Positions 35,800 to 47,728 of a DNA stretch of 64,000 nt are shown in pieces. The stretch lies in assembly GCA_018894105.1 (NCBI GenBank), contig CM032123.1, positions 24,405,744 through 24,469,743 on the forward strand, read 5' to 3'. The stretch is from Jacaranda mimosifolia. Its lineage: Eukaryota; Streptophyta; Magnoliopsida; Lamiales; Bignoniaceae. Each line of letters starts with the position of its first letter. The stretch's first letter is position 1. Below the pieces are notes generated by a model. That model was not told where the DNA came from. It did not search any database and saw only the letters and a program-made list of their open reading frames with translations. Made by a program: the position numbers and the translations under genes.

Positions 35800-36677
35800 A
35801 TGTTGGGTTTTGGATAAGTTTTGAGCTATTTTTTGTGTTCTTTAAGTGACCAAAATTTATCTAAATCATACTACATAGATGCACAAATATTGTGCAAGTT
35901 CTCAAAATTATGTTTGGCATTTTTGATTGCTTTTAGAAACTTGTTTGAGTTAATCTCCAATTTTGTGTAAAAATGAGATGCATAAATGTTATGCTTATTT
36001 TTGCTTGGCCAATTAATTTTTTATAAGATAAGCATTTGATTGTTGGAATGGAATGTTAGTTCTTGATTTATTATTCATTTAATTGTTGAATAGATGATGA
36101 ATGAATAGGGATGATCATGAGCCTTTAATATTGATTTTATTCATTTCAAGTTGTTGAAAAAGGTTGTATTAAATTGGGGCTTGCATACCTCTTAATTTCT
36201 ATCTTGTAAATATTATGAGAGTAGAATCACTAGGAGTAAGGATTTCTTTCTCTTGTAAATGTTGTAAGGAGTAAGGAAGACCATTGGAGGCATGAAGACC
36301 CTTGAATGTATGGGGATACACTCATGTAATAGCTAGATTTAATCAACCTACTTAAAATCAACTAGGTGGTGCACCTATGACTCTAAGTGCACTACTTGGT
36401 TAAGGCTCATGGTTATCCCACCCTAGGAGCATGCTAGGTGTATTTATTTATTATGCTTTCTATATCCTATTGATGTATGAGATTGCATGTTTAGGATATA
36501 GAAAACCTAAATAAGAAGATAAAATAGGTAGGATCTTGGCAATTAAGAAAATCCCTCGACTTAGAAAGTCTAAGTGCTTTTCAAAATATTAAGTCAAAAT
36601 GGATGCAAATTAAAAGAAGTTTTAATTAATCCATGCCTTCTACCAATAGTATATGGCATGACGACACTATCATCTTT

Positions 36678-36991
36678 GTGTGATATGCATTCAATCACAG
36701 GGGTCACACTTAAGTGGAAAGTTGTGATCATAAACTTAGCATATGATACACCTTTGATTTGAGGCTTCCCATGCATTATACACTCTATCACGGGTGATGT
36801 CGTGGAGCGGTCTCAAATCAAAGTTTGATTGGTAGGTTTGACTTAACACCTACTAGTGTAGAGGTCGTCCGATCATGGGGATCTACATGAAAATTGAGGC
36901 GAAATATATCAAGAGTTGCATGAGATGCAATTAGCAAAAGTTGCTTACCTTTCAATTGTTTGTGGATATACATCCGGTCACAGGGGTCCAC
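36678..36991 (+). repeat. Four-hairpin module in copia A leader
   Basis: Hairpins at 36678-36709 (GTGTGA/TCACAC), 36769-36805 (CCATGCAT/ATGTCGTGG), 36857-36887 (TGTAGA/TCTACA) and 36962-36991 (GTGGA/TCCAC). The loops are variants of TATACATCCGATCACGGGG. The stems match those in B and C site by site; the loops do not. Confidence 0.7.
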
Positions 36992-37183
36992 TTACAAGTC
37001 TTTAGGGTCTTGATTCTCACTAGGAAATATGATTTCTCGTGATTCTTCAAGGGGGTGAAGAATTTGATAAAATAGTAAGAGCAAAACATGCTTGAAAGAC
37101 CATAAATATGTTTTTAAATATCAACACTCAATCACATGCTTATATTTTCTTTTTTGCCTTTGATGATTTACGAAATCTCAAGA

Positions 37184-37920
37184 ATGGCTAAAAATCCACT
37201 CAACGTTATTTTGGAAATTAATAAACCAATTGGGCATAACTTCCACGATTGACTTAACCTAAAAAATCATTCTAGATTCCAAGAAATGGATATATGTCCT
37301 ATATTATGGTGCTCCTAATCCTATAGAGATTAATGTAGATCAAGAGACACGTGAAAAGTTCATGGATTGTGTTAAGGATCTTAAGGATCGTCATATCCCA
37401 TAGTCTCATGATGGCATCTATAAACTTCAAAATCTCAAGAACACATAAATAGTAACTTAGTTCAAGTTTACAAGAGTTGTAAAGCGAACAAGGTATGAAA
37501 AGTTATGTTGTCAAAGGAGATTTTCGAAGCTAGGATGGATGTGAAGTCATATATCATCGACTATGGTCTAAAGATGATTAAGCTTGGAGAAACTTTTCAA
37601 CTTGGACGTAGTGATGGATAATGACCTCCACAAGGATTTAATCCTCACATCCTTGCCGAGTTTTATTGATCAAAGTGTTGATCTAGATGGAGACTACCAT
37701 GACAAGGACATACCATTAATGCTTGCTTCATCCTCCAAGTCTATTGGCCCTAGGGGTGCTAGAAAGGGAGGTAAAAGGAAGAAAAGTTTTTTCTCTAAGG
37801 GAAGACAACCATTAAAGGCATCCAAAAGAGTCAAGAAGATTATGAAGGATATAGTTGATATTACTTGTTTCTACTTTGACAAGAAAGGCCATCGGAAGCA
37901 ATAATGCAAGGAATACCTTG
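37184..37920 (+). pseudogene. Copia A gag
   Basis: It begins MAKNPLNVILEINKPIGHNF and soon meets stops. The end (37584-37904) is a Lys/Ser-rich nucleocapsid (RKGGKRKKSFFSKGRQP) followed by a degenerate zinc knuckle CFYFDKKGHRKQ in which the second Cys is Phe and a stop precedes the last Cys. Confidence 0.82.
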
Positions 37921-37931
37921 CAACCTATGAG

Positions 37932-39021
37932 ATGGATATGTACTTTATTGAAAGTGCATTTAGGATTAATTCTTCCTCATGGATATGTGATATCGAATGT
38001 GGTTCTTATCTTTGTAATTTGTTACAAAAAATAGAAAGAAGAACAAAACTTAGTGATGGGGATATGATCCACCGCCTTGGCAAAGGAGCAAGAGTTGCGG
38101 CCAAAGATGAAGCCGTATTATAAGTTAGACTTAGGAAACTCCATAATTGTATTGAACTCTTGTTATTATTTACCACATATTGTTGAGAACATTATTTCAA
38201 TTCTTGTTTTGGATAGAAAAGGATTCAATCCTTCTATATCAAATGGGAGATTGAAAGCATTAAATAATTGGTTATTTAGTTGCTCATGGTACACTTAACA
38301 AAGGATTATACGTTTTTTGGATTCTCAAACATCATTGATGCACATTCAATCAAGTAAAAGAAAGTTAGATAACCAAGAAGATGCCATCTTGTGGCAAGCA
38401 AGATTTGGGAATATCTCTAAATGTAGGATGAGCAATTTAGAAGCTCTCAAAGCACTAAAAGTTAGTGGCATTGAGGACCTTTCTATTTGTGAGTCTTGTT
38501 TGGAGGGAAAAATGACCAAGGCTCCTTTTGTAGGACAAATGGAGCAAACCATAAATCCTTCGAATTTGATCCATATGGATGTTTGTAGCCCACTAAGAGT
38601 TAGTGCGAGAGGAGTTTATTCTTACTTTATCACCTTCACCAATGATCATACTGGTTCGGACATGTGTATCTTATGAAGTACAAGTCCGAAGCCTTTGAAA
38701 AGTTCATAGAGTATAGGAATGAAGTAGAAAAGTGAAAGGGACCAAGTATTAAAGCTCTTCAATTGGATCGAGGGGGAGAATATTTAAGTACCGAATTATT
38801 GGGTTATCTGGGATTCTTTCTCAATGGACTTCACCCGGCACACCCTAACACAATGGAATAGCCGAGAGGAGAAATCGTACTTTATTGGACATGGTATGTT
38901 CCCTGATGAGCTTTCTCGATGTGCCTATATCCTTTCAGGAATAAACCTTAGAAACGGCGGCGAGGCTACTAAATGTAGCACCCTCAAAGTTGATGCCAAC
39001 GACACCATATGAGAAATGGTA
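37932..39021 (+). pseudogene. Copia A protease and integrase N-terminal half
   Basis: The protease start MYFIESAFRINSSSWICDIE matches element B, but the active-site DTG reads DIE. The pre-integrase region (LWQARFGNISKCRMSNLEAL, CESCLEGKMTKAPF) and the first catalytic Asp (DLIHMDVCS) are readable at 38317-38676. Later parts (QLDRGGEYLSTEL near 38760) lie in other frames. The gene stops abruptly at the C junction near 39022; the integrase tail is absent. Confidence 0.85.
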
Positions 39022-39710
39022 TGGCACCCCACTTGGCCGTCCCCCCCTCATGGAAGGTGTGATGCCACCTTGGCATCACACCTCCAACATCTATATATAG
39101 ATATAGAAAGAGAGAGGATCGGCCATCATTGTGAAAGGTGTGAAGAATTAGATTCTTCCACTATTACCTCCAAAACTCCCTTTCCAAACATTTTTTCATG
39201 CGTTGAGGCTTTGTTCTCTCTTATTCTACTACCTCAAAAATTGGCCTTCACTATTGATATTCTGCTCTTTTTCTCCAGCTAAAAGTGAGTGAAATTTGGA
39301 GGATCAATTTGTGTGTGGATCATATCAATAGAGGCAAAACATTTGATTTGCTAGCTTTGGAGATCCACTGGAATAGAGCAGTCACTTGCCAATTTTTTTT
39401 TCAAGCGATCTAGATTGAGTTTTGCTCTGAATATTTTACTGCAATTTCCTCAAGGATTTGAGAAGATCCAGATTATTTTTAGTGATTTTTGGGGCATTTT
39501 AACTGAGGCAAAAGTTGCTGTTTCTTCGCTGTGCCAGAATCTAGATTGGTGAAGTGTTCACCCTTGAAACCTTGGAAATTTGCTTTTTGAGGTAACACTC
39601 CAACTAAATCTGAATTCCTAGATGATTAGATCCTTGGTAGGCTGTAAGCACTAGTTGAATAAAGCTTTTGAAGTTTTGATTATTGAATCCTAGTGGCTTA
39701 CTAACCCACA
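39022..39710 (+). repeat. Truncated 5' LTR of copia C
   Basis: It aligns from TGGCACCCCACTTGG with 48055 onward of the 3' LTR and ends TTACTAACCCA(CA) before the PBS. A TATA box TATATATAG (39092-39100) survives. The first two thirds of the LTR are missing. Confidence 0.82.
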
Positions 39711-39712
39711 AG

Positions 39713-39724
39713 TGGTGTCAGAGC
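39713..39724 (+). other. Copia C primer-binding site
   Basis: TGGTGTCAGAGC, one base different from the PBS of A, directly after the LTR. Confidence 0.82.
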
Positions 39725-40290
39725 TTAAATCATGCTTAGATTTGGATTTCTTTTGATTGATTGATTCATGTGATGGATTGCTCAAAATCACCAAATTCTC
39801 GATTCATATGATGAATTGGAGTGTTTTGATGATGTAGTGTGTGGTTCCTTCATTGATGAATTGAAAGCATGCTAATATGTGTTTTAAGTGTTGATATGAT
39901 TAGTATGTTTAATTCATAGCTATTAATGTTAAATGTTGATTTGGCTTTAATTGATGTTACATGTTGATATAGCATGTGTTTAATGGCCTCAAGTTGTTTT
40001 GGTCATTTTTGGATTCAATATGATTGGAGTTTTGCTGGAGATTTTTGAAGAATGCGATTCTTACTTAACCTAGTTTTTGGAAGCTTGATTGAGCACTTGA
40101 ATTTCCAATTTTAAAAGTTTTTGGAAGCTTGATTGAGCACTTGAATTTCCAATTTTAAAAGCTGTTTTGAATCTAGAAATTTCATCTAAAATGGTGATGA
40201 CATGTTTAGGAAGTGTCCTAAATTTTTTGGTGCATAAAAGTTGAGCTGAAAATGAGTTGGCTCGGTCTTAAAAGCTGAAAATCACTACAT

Positions 40291-40380
40291 GCCGCATACT
40301 GTCGGGCGCTGGCCAGGCAGCATGGGCATAGCGTATGTGAGCATGCCCAAGTAGCGCGCCTAGCCCATGCGACAGTGGCA
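40291..40380 (+). repeat. GC-rich inverted-repeat pocket in copia C leader
   Basis: CTGTCG (40299-40304) pairs with CGACAG (40370-40375), and GCATGGGC (40320-40327) with GCCCATGC (40363-40370), giving a long interrupted stem. Position matches the pockets of A and B; sequence does not. Confidence 0.65.
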
Positions 40381-41371
40381 GTTTTAGCTTAGGATGAGTC
40401 TTGGCTTGTTTTTGTGTCTTCTTTGGTGCTCAAAATTGTTTTGTATCACACAAAGAAAGTGCACAAGTGTTGTGCAAGTGTTCAATAAAATGTTTGACAT
40501 TTTTGCATGCTTTTAAAAATTAGTTAAAGTTAATCTTCAATTTTGGCATAAGAGTTATGCTTGACCAATTGCTTGTTTATGAGATAAGCATTTAATTGAT
40601 AGAATTAATTGTTAATTCTAGATTTGTTTATTGCTCATTTAATTGTTGAATGGATGATGAATGAATGGATATGATCATGAGCCTTTAATATTGATTTTAT
40701 TTGTTTCAAATTTTTGAAAAGGGTTGTATTAAATTGAGGTTTGCATGCCTCTTTATTTCTATCTTGTAAATGTTATGAGAGTAAAATCACTAAAATTGAG
40801 GATTTCTTTCTCATGTAGAAGTTACATGGAGCAAATGAGACCTTGGAGGCATGGAGACTTTTGAAGACCCATTAATGTGTGGTATACACTCATGTAATAG
40901 CTATATTTAATCAACCTACTTAGTGAGGATTTTTTTCTCATGTAAAAGTTACATGGAGCAAATGAGACCTTGGAGGCGTGGAGACTTTTGAAGACCTATT
41001 AATGTATGGTATACACTCATGTAATAGCTATAGTTAATCAACCTACTTAAAATCAACTAGATGGTGCACTTATGGCCCTAAGTACACTACTTGGTTAGGT
41101 TCATGGTCATCCCACCCTAGGAGCATGCTAGGCGCATTTACTTATTTATGATTTTCATATCTTATTGATCTATGAGATGTATGTTTAGGATATAGAAAAC
41201 CTAAATAAGAAGATAAAAAGAAAATGATGAGATCTTTGCAAGCAAAATCCCTCTACTTAGAAAGTCTAAGTGCTATCAAAGATTAAGTTAAAATGGATAC
41301 AAATTAAAAGGAGTTTTAATTAATCTATGCCTTCTACCAATAGTATACGCTTTGACGATGCTACCGAATTT

Positions 41372-41678
41372 GTGTGATGGCACTCGAAGTGGGGGCCACA
41401 CTTAGGAGGAAAGCTATGAGCATATACTTATCATATGATGCACCTTTGATTTGAGAACCTCCATGCATTGGCACTCGAAACGGGGGATGTCATGGAGCCG
41501 TCTCGAATCAAAGTATGATTAGTGGGTTCGACTTAATACTTAGTAATGTAGATACACTTGAAGCAAGGTGTCTACATGAAAAGTGAGGTAAAATATATCA
41601 AAAGTTGCATGAGATGCAATTAGTAAGTATTGCTTACCTTTCGATTGTTTGTAGATGGCACTCGAAGCAGGGGTCCAC
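41372..41678 (+). repeat. Four-hairpin module in copia C leader
   Basis: Hairpins at 41372-41401 (GTGTG/CACAC), 41461-41495 (CCATG/CATGG), 41546-41577 (ATGTAGA/TCTACAT) and 41651-41678 (GTAGA/TCCAC, one mismatch). The loops are variants of TGGCACTCGAAGCAGGGG. Confidence 0.7.
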
Positions 41679-41866
41679 TTACAAGTCCTTAAGATCTTGA
41701 TTTTCACTAAGAAATGAGATTTCCTAAAATTCTTCTTGGAGGTGAATGATTTGATGAAATAGTGGGAGGAAAACATGCTTGAAAGACCATGAACATATTT
41801 TTAATATCAAATTCAATCACATGCTTATTCTCTTTTTTGCCTTTGAGGACTTGTGAAATCTCAAGA

Positions 41867-42600
41867 ATGGATTAATGGTCCACTCTACGTTATTTTTGAA
41901 ACCAATGAACCCATCGGGCCAAACTTCCACGATTGAGTTAACCTCAAAAATCATTCTAAATTCCTAGAAAAGGATATATGTCTTATATCAAGGTGCTCCA
42001 ATCCCATGGGGATTATAGTAGATCAAGAGACACGTGAAAAGTTCACCAACTGGGTTTATGATCATCCTATCCCATAGTCTCGTAATGGCATCTACAAACT
42101 TTAAAAGTCTCAAAGATACATGAATAGTACCTTGGTTTATGTTTACAAGAGTTGTAAAGATAATAAGGTATGAGAAGTTCATGTTGTCAAAAGAGATTTT
42201 TCAAGCTAGGATGGATGCGAAGTCATGTGTCATCAACTACAGTCTAAAGATGATTAGGCTTGGAGAAGCTTTTTCTACTTGGACTTGGTGATGGACAATG
42301 ATCTCCATGAGGATTTGATCCTTACATCTTCGCCGAGTTTTATTGATCAAACTGTTGATCTAGAGGAGACTACCATGACAAGGGCAAACCTTTGACACTT
42401 GTTTCCTCCTCCAAGTCTATAGGCCCTAGGGGTGCTAGAATGGGAGGTAAAAGGAAGAAGAGTTCTTCCTCCAAGGGAAAATAGCTATTAAAGGTATCTG
42501 GAGAAGTCAAGAAGATTATAGAGAATGTAGTCGATATTATTTGTTTCTACTTTGGCTAAATAGGCCATTAGAAGCGGTTTAGCAAAGAATACCTTGCAAC
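41867..42600 (+). pseudogene. Copia C gag
   Basis: The ATG at 41867 corresponds to the gag starts of A and B. Frames are badly broken. The nucleocapsid text near 42420-42480 (GARMGGKRKKSSSSKGK) and a ruined zinc knuckle near 42540 remain recognisable by comparison with A. Confidence 0.7.
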
Positions 42601-42613
42601 CCTTTAGAAGGGT

Positions 42614-44130
42614 ATGTACTTTATTGAAGTGCATTTAAGGATTAATTTTTCATCATGGATATATGATATCGCATGTGGTTCTTATCTTTGTAATTTGTTA
42701 CAAAGTATAGAAAGAAGAACAAAGCTTAGTGATGGGGATATGATCCACCGCCTTGGCAAAGGAGCAAGAGTTGAAGCCAAAGCCGAAGCCATATTATAAG
42801 TTAGACATAGGAAACTCCATAATTGTATTGAACTCTTGTTATTATTTACCACATATTGTTGAGAACATTATTTCAATTTCTGTTTTGGATAGCGAAAGAT
42901 TTGATCCTTCAATATCAAATGGGAGATTGTAGGCATTAAAGAATGGGTTCTTTAATTGCTTATGGTACACTTAACAAAGGATTATACATATTGGATTCTC
43001 AACCATCACTAATGCATTTTCAACGAAGTAAGAAAATTAGATATCCAAGAAAATGCCGTGTTATAACATGCAAAGACTTGGGCATATCTCTAAAAATAAG
43101 ATGAGCAAGTTAGAAGCTCTGAAGGCACTAAATGTTATTGGTTTTGAGGAACTTCCTACTTGTGAATCTTATTTAATGGCAAAAATGACCAAGGCTCCTT
43201 TTGTAAGACAAACGGAATGCTCTACAAGTCCTTTGGATTTGATCCATACGAATGTTTGTGGCCTACTAAGAGTTAGTGCGAGAGGAGGCTATTCCTACTT
43301 CATTACCTTTAACAATGATGATTGTTGGTTCGAACATGTGTATCTTTTGAAGTACAAGTTCGAAGCCTTTGAAAAGTTCAAAGTGTATTGGAATGAAGTG
43401 GAAAAGCAATTGGGTCTTAATATTAAAGTTCTTCGATCGGATCGAGGAGGAGAATACTTAAGCACCGAATTCTTGGATTATCTAGGGAGACTGAGATTCT
43501 CTTCTAATGAACTCCATCTGGCACACCCCAACATAATATAGTAGTCGAGAGGAGAAACCATACCTTGTTGGACATGGTTCGTTCCTTGATGAGCTTCTTC
43601 GATGTGCTTATATCCTTTAGGGGATATGCCTCAACGACAAAGGTGAAGTTACTAAGTGTAGTACCTTCAAAAGTCAGAGCCAAAGACACCGCATGAGATG
43701 TAGCATGGCAAAGCACCCTTTTACTAATATCTCAAGGTTTGGGGATCTCCTGCCTACGTGAGATGGACAGTGAGAGACAAGTTGGATAGTAGATCCACCT
43801 TATGCAAGTTTGTGGGATACCCAAGAGAGTCTATGAGTTATTACTTCTATGATCCCTTGGAGAAAAATGTGTTTGTTTCAAGGAATGCCACATTTTTAGA
43901 AAAGAAATTCCTATAAGATATAAAAAGACATTGTTGTTGAACTTGGTGAAGTTCAAAATGATCATCAAATCCCACAAGCGATAGAAACAAATAAATATCA
44001 AAGAGCCTTACACACAACCTCTTAGAAGGTCGGACTAAATCAAGAAGCAACCCAAAAAGTTTGAATTTCTTCATGAGATGGGCTAATCGGATAATGATCT
44101 GAAGACCTATGAGGAAGCTATGTTGGACAT
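42614..44130 (+). pseudogene. Copia C protease and integrase
   Basis: The protease opens MYFIEVHLRINFSSWIYDIA, with the catalytic DTG changed to DIA. The pre-integrase and integrase core (43053-43541) reads RLGHISKNKMSKLEALKALN. The first catalytic Asp is replaced (DLIHTNVCG), while RSDRGGEYLSTEFLDYL keeps the second. A stop follows LAHPNII, before the Glu region. The tail (43560-44130) is in other frames. Confidence 0.85.
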
Positions 44131-45640
44131 AGACTCGGGATGTTTGCTTGAAGCCATGAGATCCGAAATGGACTCCATGTGCTCCAACAATGTATGGACT
44201 TTGGTAGATCTACCAAAGGGAATAATTCCCATGGTTGCAAGTGGATCTATAAGTGAAAGCTAGGAGTCGATGAGAAGTAGTGACTTTTAAGGCGCGACTA
44301 GTGGCAAAAGGTTACACTTAAAGACCCAGTACCGATTTTAAGGAAACCTTTTATCAGTCGCAATGCCTAAGTCCATTCGAATCCTACTTGCCATAGCCGC
44401 ATATTATGACTATGAGATATGGAAAATGGATGTGAAAATCGCTTTCCTCGATGGATACATTGAAGAAGAAATCTATATGTAGCAACCATAAGGTTTTACA
44501 TCCAATGGGAGTGAGCAAAAGATTTGCAAACTCTAGAGATCCATTTATGGACTCAAATAAGCGTCCTGAAGTGGGAACATACATTTTAACAAAATGGTCA
44601 AATCGTTTGGCTTTGTCAAAAAGGTGTATGAACCTTGTGTGTACAAAAGGCTAGTGGGATAGTATACAGTTTATTGTGCTTCTCATTGAGAATGAGAAAG
44701 AAATATTAAAGTGTACTAAAGTGTGGTTATCTACTCAATTCTCCATGAAAGGATTTGGGAGAAATCATCCTACGTATTAGGAATATGTATCTATAGAGAT
44801 AGATTTGGGAGGATGTTGGGGTTATCCTAAATCCCATACATTGACAAGATACTAAAGGGGTTTAGTATGGAAGAATCCAAGAAGGGATTCCTTTCCATAG
44901 GACATGGCATTCGACTCTCCAAGTCTATGGCCCCTAAGATTGAAAATGAGAGACAAAGGATGTCCCACATACCTTATGCCTTCGCTATTGGTGGCATAAT
45001 GTATGCAGTTCAATGTAAAAGATCGGATGCGGCACACTTGCTAAGCATTACGAGTAGGTTCCAATCTAATCCCGATGAGAGTCACGGATAGCCATCAAAA
45101 CAATCCTTAAGCACTCAAGAAAGGCTAAGAATAAGGACTTGTTTTTGCTATACGACTATAGAGAATTGAAACGCGAGGGGTTTTCATATTCAAGTTTCCA
45201 ATCCGATGTAGATGATTTGAAATCCACTTCTGGAATTATATTTTGCCTCAATGGCGGTGCGGTGAGTTGGAATAGTTTCAACAATACACCATAACCAAGA
45301 TCACCACTGAGGTGAAATAATTTGTGGTTTTGGAAACTGTAAAAGAAGGTGTTTGGATAAAAACTCCATCCAGGAGCTGGATGTAGTCCCTAGCGTGAAT
45401 GAGCCCATGGTTGTCTTTGGAAGACAACTTTGGACTTGAGCTAAGATCTCATCAGTGATCCAAACACAGTAAATACATTATCATTTGATATATGATATCA
45501 ATTAATAGAGGCGACAACTAAGTGCATAAAGTTGCCTAAGAAGAGAATTTAGTAGAACCACTATTTAAATTCCTAAAAGCACAAGGTCTTTGAAGAACAT
45601 CTTGAGAAGATGGGTCTCAAGGCCATGGGGCATTGGCTTC
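44131..45640 (+). pseudogene. Copia C RT and RNase H, catalytic box deleted
   Basis: RT text is readable as AAYYDYEIWKMDVKIAFLDG near 44393 and as the EESKKGFLSIGHGIRLSKSM and RMSHIPYAFAIGGIMYAVQC blocks from 44867. Compared with A (49127-49190), 18 bases that encode the YVDD box are missing at about 44678-44684. RNase H remains follow (FQSDVDDLKSTSGIIF near 45195). Several stops are present. Confidence 0.85.
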
Positions 45641-45656
45641 AGGGCAAGTGGAAAAT
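45641..45656 (+). other. Polypurine tract of copia C
   Basis: GGGCAAGTGGAAAAT precedes the LTR start TGTTAG; it is slightly decayed from the family form GGCAAGTGGGAGAT. Confidence 0.7.
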
Positions 45657-46671
45657 TGTTAGAATAGCGCCCGGCAAGCTAATAGATAGAGCTATTTACT
45701 TGTATAACATTTTTGATTGAATGATATTCTTTATATGGCCATATTCATCGTATGTTCTTTTTTACTTCACTCACATTTAGATGAAGCCCTTAGATCACTC
45801 ATGACTAAGAGACTTGGGTTAGTGACCATGGAATAAGTCTTACACGGTCATGATCTTAAATCCTCAAAGTCATAGGATCTTATGAGACAGAGCATTTAAG
45901 ATCCGGATAGACTTGCACTAACAATGCATAAATCTAAGAGTTGGATATTGCTCCATTCCATGAACAATCATATGAGATATGTGTGTATGTTAGTGGCTAC
46001 TTGTTAGAGAACAAGGCACTGAAGACCTACCGAAGAATCCACTAGATAGCTGGAGTGACAAGTTAGTAGTGGCAAGTTCTCCAGCTTGCGGTAGTGCATA
46101 TTATTAGTCCTCTGACCTAAGGATCCATGGTAACCTTGTGTTTGGTTCTCATGCTTTGACTCTTCCTTGACCACTTAGTGGGTCTTTCGGGTTGAGGTTG
46201 GGTATGAGCTACTTGGTATGGAGGTTTGTGAGATCTAAGATAGAATCCGACTCCTTGCTTTTGTGAAGAATGAGTACATCTCCTATGTGTTCTATAATGA
46301 TTGATTTCAAGAAATCCATGCGCAAGGTGGTTTGACAATTTGGAAAAAGAGTTTTCCAAAGGTGAGGTCATGTAAAGAAATCGAACATTGAGAATAGAGA
46401 CATAGTATCGAGGTTATTAGGGAGCCAACAAATATCTTGCCCTAAGCCTCTTTCGGGAGATATAAGATGAAAGAACCGTATTTGCATGACAAGGGTATAG
46501 CTATGATGGTTCTCCAAAAGCATTCATTTTGGCCAATTAGTTGGGCTCCATAGGCTTGAGGTTGGATATCGACCATAGAGATTGGGTACTCTTCAATTAA
46601 TGAGATTAATTGAATTGAGTTGATTAGTTTAAAAGATGTTTTAAACTAAAATGAATATATGATATTCAAAA

Positions 46672-46929
46672 GGGGAAAATGTATTTTTAGCCCCATCAGA
46701 AAACAATTTTGGTGGTTTACCCCCTTGTGAAAAAAAAAAGTTGAAATATCACCTTGTATTTTTAAAAACAAGTGAAAATACCCCTGAGACCATAAGCGGA
46801 GCGCACACGCCCAAAAATGCGAGTGGTTTTGATTTTTTATAGATAAAGTGACTATTATGCCATTAACATATAACATGGGGGGTAAATCGTCTATTTCGTA
46901 TAACACAAGGGGGTAAAAAGATTTTTGCC
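46672..46929. mobile_element. MITE-like insertion in the copia C 3' LTR
   Basis: A 258 bp segment with inverted ends: GGGGAAAATGTATTTTTAG at the left and, in reverse complement, GGCAAAAATCTTTTTACC at the right. A perfect 14 bp inner pair follows, TTTACCCCCTTGTG (46716-46729) and CACAAGGGGGTAAA (46904-46917). It has no coding region. No clear target duplication is seen, so the class is open; MULE-type MITEs have similar ends. Confidence 0.55.
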
Positions 46930-47728
46930 TAATATATATATGTTATGAATAATTTTATATGCATATATATATAATTTTATATATATGTGATTATATATAT
47001 ATGCCTATATATAATTTTTTATATAATTATTTAGTTTTGATAATTATATATATATATTTATGTATGCATATAAAATTTTATAATGTTGAATAATATTTAA
47101 TTTATATAAATATGTAATATGTTTCATAAATATAAAATTATTTAATCTTAGATTAAACAAAAGGAAAAAATATATATTATATATATATGTATATAGATAG
47201 GTCATAAATAATTTTGTATATATGTATGTATATATATATTTTTAAATAATCAATAGTATTTAATGTATATGAATATGTTATGAATAATTTTATCTGCATA
47301 TATGTATATATAATTTTATATATATGTGATTATATATATGTCTATATATAATTTTTTATATAATTATATAGTATTTGATTTATATAAATATGTTATATAT
47401 TTTATAAATATGAAATTATTTAGTTTTGATAATTATATATATTTATGTATATATAATTTTATAAATATTAAATAATATTTAATTTATATAAATATGTTAT
47501 ATGTTTCATAAATATAAAATTATTTAATTTTAGATTAAACAAAAGGAAAACAAATATATTATATATATATATGTGTATAGATATGTCATAAATAATTATA
47601 TATATATGTATGTATAAATAATAAATAGTATTTAATGTTTATAAATATGTTATGAATAATTTTATATGTATATATATATAATTTTATATAAATGTGATTT
47701 TATATATATGAATGTATATAATTTTTTA
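46930..47728. repeat. AT-rich tandem array in the copia C 3' LTR
   Basis: About 800 bp of almost only A and T. It is not just simple TA: the text GTTATGAATAATTTTAT recurs at 46942, 47277 and 47649, each followed by the same ~80 bp pattern. This gives a long unit of about 335-372 bp in just over two copies. AAACAAAAGGAAAA recurs near 47155 and 47535 in the same register. Confidence 0.75.

Larger units (their letters stand above)
35298..37183 (+). other. Untranslated leader of copia A (after element B)
   Basis: It starts with the GCATG target duplicate of B and runs to the gag ATG at 37184. No coding region is supported; short open frames here are not conserved with B and C. It holds the GC-rich pocket (35703-35799) and the four hairpins (36678-36991). 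Confidence 0.75.
39725..41866 (+). other. Untranslated leader of copia C
   Basis: It aligns with the A and B leaders. A segment of about 50 bases (TTTGGAAGCTTGATTGAGCA onward) is duplicated near 40075 and 40122, and a ~130 bp block with CTCATGTAA-AAGTTACATGG recurs near 40800 and 40930. It holds a GC-rich pocket and four hairpins. No coding region is supported. Confidence 0.7.

Noticed and set aside
35550..35849. 99-codon open frame in the copia A leader
   Set aside because: The matching places in B and C are not open and the GC-rich part is not conserved, so it is not a conserved leader protein.
36678..41678. Leader repeats of the copia elements as a CRISPR-like array
   Set aside because: The stems are conserved per site and the loops per element, the reverse of repeat/spacer logic, and this is a plant retrotransposon leader.
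46930..47728. AT-rich array as a centromeric satellite or replication origin
   Set aside because: Just over two long units inside a single LTR are too few for a satellite, and AT richness alone does not support an origin.
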